Origin: Ruminococcus sp. UBA4385
Lineage (GTDB): Bacteria > Bacillota_A > Clostridia > Oscillospirales > Ruminococcaceae
Direction of reading: 5' to 3'
NCBI GenBank assembly: GCA_002391065.1
Contig: DGRP01000174.1
Span: 1-6,308, forward strand
DNA: 6,308 bases
Of this stretch, positions 4,884 to 6,308 are shown in pieces. Within the stretch, counting starts at the first letter, position 1, and each line of letters opens with the position of its first letter. Below the pieces are notes generated by a model. It saw only the letters and a program-made list of their open reading frames with translations, was not told the DNA's origin and did not search any database. Position numbers and translations under genes: made by a program.

Positions 4884-6308
4884 CTATAATCCGATATCTC
4901 CGTTGATATCAGCATAAATACTTACTGCTCTGAAATCATTTCTTTTGTAGAATTTAAGCAGCATTTCTCTGATGCACTGTCTGAAATCCTTAGTGTTCCT
5001 GCATTTTAAGATCAGCCTGTAACGGTATTTTCTGTTTATTCTTCCGAGAGTACAAGGTGCAGGGCCAAGCATACGAATCGGAAGCTTAACGCCGGTCTGT
5101 CTGATGCGTTCAGCAGTATAGAAAAATTCTCTTGCAAACCAGTCTGACGCTTGTATAGCCAGACTTTCAAGTGAGCTTGAAAATCCAATAACGCATATGT
5201 CACAGAAAGGCGGATATATCAGCGATCTGCGGAGTTCGATCTCTTCCTCAAAGAACTCGTCATAATCCTGTTTAGCTGCAAGGTTGAGAACGAAATGATC
5301 CGGCACAAAGGTTTGCAGATATGCAACTCCCGGCTTATCACCTCGGCCGCTTCTTCCGGCCACCTGTGTGAGCAGGGAAAAAGTGCGCTCGTAGCTTCTG
5401 AAATCTCCGGTGAACAAAGCCTTATCAAGTGAAACCACTCCCACAAGCGTAACATTCGGGAAATTGAGCCCCTTGGCGATCATTTGAGTACCGAGCATTA
5501 TGTCATATTCACCGTTCTCAAAGGCCTTGAAGTATTCTTCATAGGAATACCGCGAGAAAACAGTATCCGCATCCATTCTAAGTATCCTTGCTTGAGGAAG
5601 ATCCTTAGCGATCTCGTCCTCAATACGTTGAGTTCCTATGCCGCTTGTAAAAAGGTGATCCGAGCCGCAGGAGGGACACTGTGTAACATTGTCCATTGAA
5701 AAACCGCAGTAATGACACATAAGCTTGTTGTTCTTCTTATGATAAGTCAGCGGCAGGTCACAGTTCGGACAGCTTACCGGGTGACGGCAGTCAAGGCAGG
5801 AAATATAGGTATTGAACCCGCGCCTGTTCAAAAAGAGGATAGCCTGTTCTTTGTTGTCAAGTGTCTGGCGAAGCCGATCTTTCAGCTTTTCACTGAACAA
5901 GGCTCCGTTTTCATATGCCATATCAATGATCTCGACGTTGGGAAGAACTGCATCGGCATACCTTTTGCGCATTTCAAAAAGATGAAATCTTTTTCTTACT
6001 TTTGCATCATAGAAGGTTTCAAGTGAAGGAGTGGCAGATGCCATGACAAGCACTGCATTGTGGTTGCCGCATCTTTTTATAGCCACATCTCTTGCGTGAT
6101 ATCTTGGGGAGCTTTCAGATTTATAGGTATGCTCCCCCTCCTCGTCAATAATAATTATGCCGATATTTTCAAGCGGGGCAAAAACAGCACTTCTTGTTCC
6201 TATAACTATCCTTGCATCTCCGCTGCGTATCCGCTTGAACTCATCATTTCTTTGTCCGAGTGAAAGCGACGAATGCAGCACAGCTACCTTCGAGCCGAAA
6301 TAGGTCTT
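4884..6308 (-). CDS. priA: Replication restart helicase PriA (primosomal protein N'), C-terminal part, 5' end beyond window
   Basis: PriA is a 3'-5' superfamily 2 DNA helicase that recognises stalled forks and D-loops and starts reloading of the replicative helicase. The visible 474 codons read in frame to the window edge, so the GTG at 6281 (residue 10 here) is internal and not a start. Motifs in this fragment are: VAVLHSSLS (8-16), GTRSAVFAP (37-45), the Walker B/DEAH-like box IIDEEGEH (53-60), MASATPSLE (89-97), then eight zinc-binding cysteines in four pairs (171/174, 180/183, 198/201, 211/214). After these come GTQMIAKGLNFP (273-284), LLTQVAGRSGRG (312-323) and the C-terminal MLGPAPCTLGRINRKYRYRL (413-432). 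The missing part should hold the DNA-binding N-terminal domain and Walker A. Typical PriA proteins have roughly 730-830 residues, so about 60% is present. The stop is TAG at 4886-4884. Synteny with def and fmt supports the assignment. Confidence 0.97.
   Translation of the reverse strand, partial: KTYFGSKVAVLHSSLSLGQRNDEFKRIRSGDARIVIGTRSAVFAPLENIGIIIIDEEGEHTYKSESSPRYHARDVAIKRCGNHNAVLVMASATPSLETFYDAKVRKRFHLFEMRKRYADAVLPNVEIIDMAYENGALFSEKLKDRLRQTLDNKEQAILFLNRRGFNTYISCLDCRHPVSCPNCDLPLTYHKKNNKLMCHYCGFSMDNVTQCPSCGSDHLFTSGIGTQRIEDEIAKDLPQARILRMDADTVFSRYSYEEYFKAFENGEYDIMLGTQMIAKGLNFPNVTLVGVVSLDKALFTGDFRSYERTFSLLTQVAGRSGRGDKPGVAYLQTFVPDHFVLNLAAKQDYDEFFEEEIELRRSLIYPPFCDICVIGFSSSLESLAIQASDWFAREFFYTAERIRQTGVKLPIRMLGPAPCTLGRINRKYRYRLILKCRNTKDFRQCIREMLLKFYKRNDFRAVSIYADINGDIGL

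Noticed and set aside
4386..4889. 167-codon plus-strand ORF lying exactly opposite def
   Set aside because: It mirrors a strongly conserved gene, its translation resembles no family I recognise, and it begins with TTG inside the def-fmt junction. It is a shadow ORF.
1..6308. A novel defence, mobile or RNA-based system
   Set aside because: Nearly every base is accounted for by seven conserved housekeeping genes with tiny spacers. I saw no direct-repeat arrays, inverted terminal repeats, integrase or transposase fragments, or structured non-coding stretch.

Overview
The window is one uninterrupted bacterial housekeeping gene block, all of it on the minus strand. It suggests a Gram-positive clostridium. 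The gene order priA-def-fmt-rsmB-rlmN-stp-prkC is the classic Firmicutes arrangement. The moderate base composition (mid-40s % GC by eye), the strong Shine-Dalgarno sites of GAGGTG/AGGAG type and the use of TTG starts all agree. The protein sequences read like Ruminococcus or related Oscillospiraceae, but that finer placement is an impression, not a demonstration.

In transcription order, from high to low coordinates, the layout is as follows. priA lies at 6308-4884 and lacks its 5' part, which is outside the window; it encodes the replication-restart helicase. def (4871-4398) encodes peptide deformylase and fmt (4383-3445) encodes methionyl-tRNA formyltransferase. rsmB (3443-2139) encodes a 16S rRNA m5C methyltransferase, and rlmN (2134-1091) encodes a radical-SAM 23S rRNA/tRNA m2A methyltransferase. 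stp (1072-344) encodes a PP2C-family Ser/Thr phosphatase. prkC (299-1) encodes the N-terminal part of a Ser/Thr kinase and runs off the low-coordinate edge. The spacers are 12, 14, 1, 4, 18 and 44 nt, so the genes are probably co-transcribed. No gap exceeds 300 bases, and I see no RNA gene, mobile element, CRISPR array, promoter or terminator.

The genes form a coherent set. Fmt adds the formyl group to initiator Met-tRNA and Def removes it from the nascent chain. RsmB and RlmN modify rRNA, and the PrkC/Stp pair is a reversible phosphorylation switch that in other Firmicutes acts on growth, cell-wall and translation targets. PriA supplies replication restart.

The most useful result from close reading concerns gene starts. 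fmt and stp most likely start at TTG codons. An automatic caller would instead choose GTG codons that are part of, or touch, the Shine-Dalgarno sequence. The starts of rlmN and rsmB should likewise be moved downstream of the longest ORF. I found no previously undescribed system here; the region is ordinary and well conserved.
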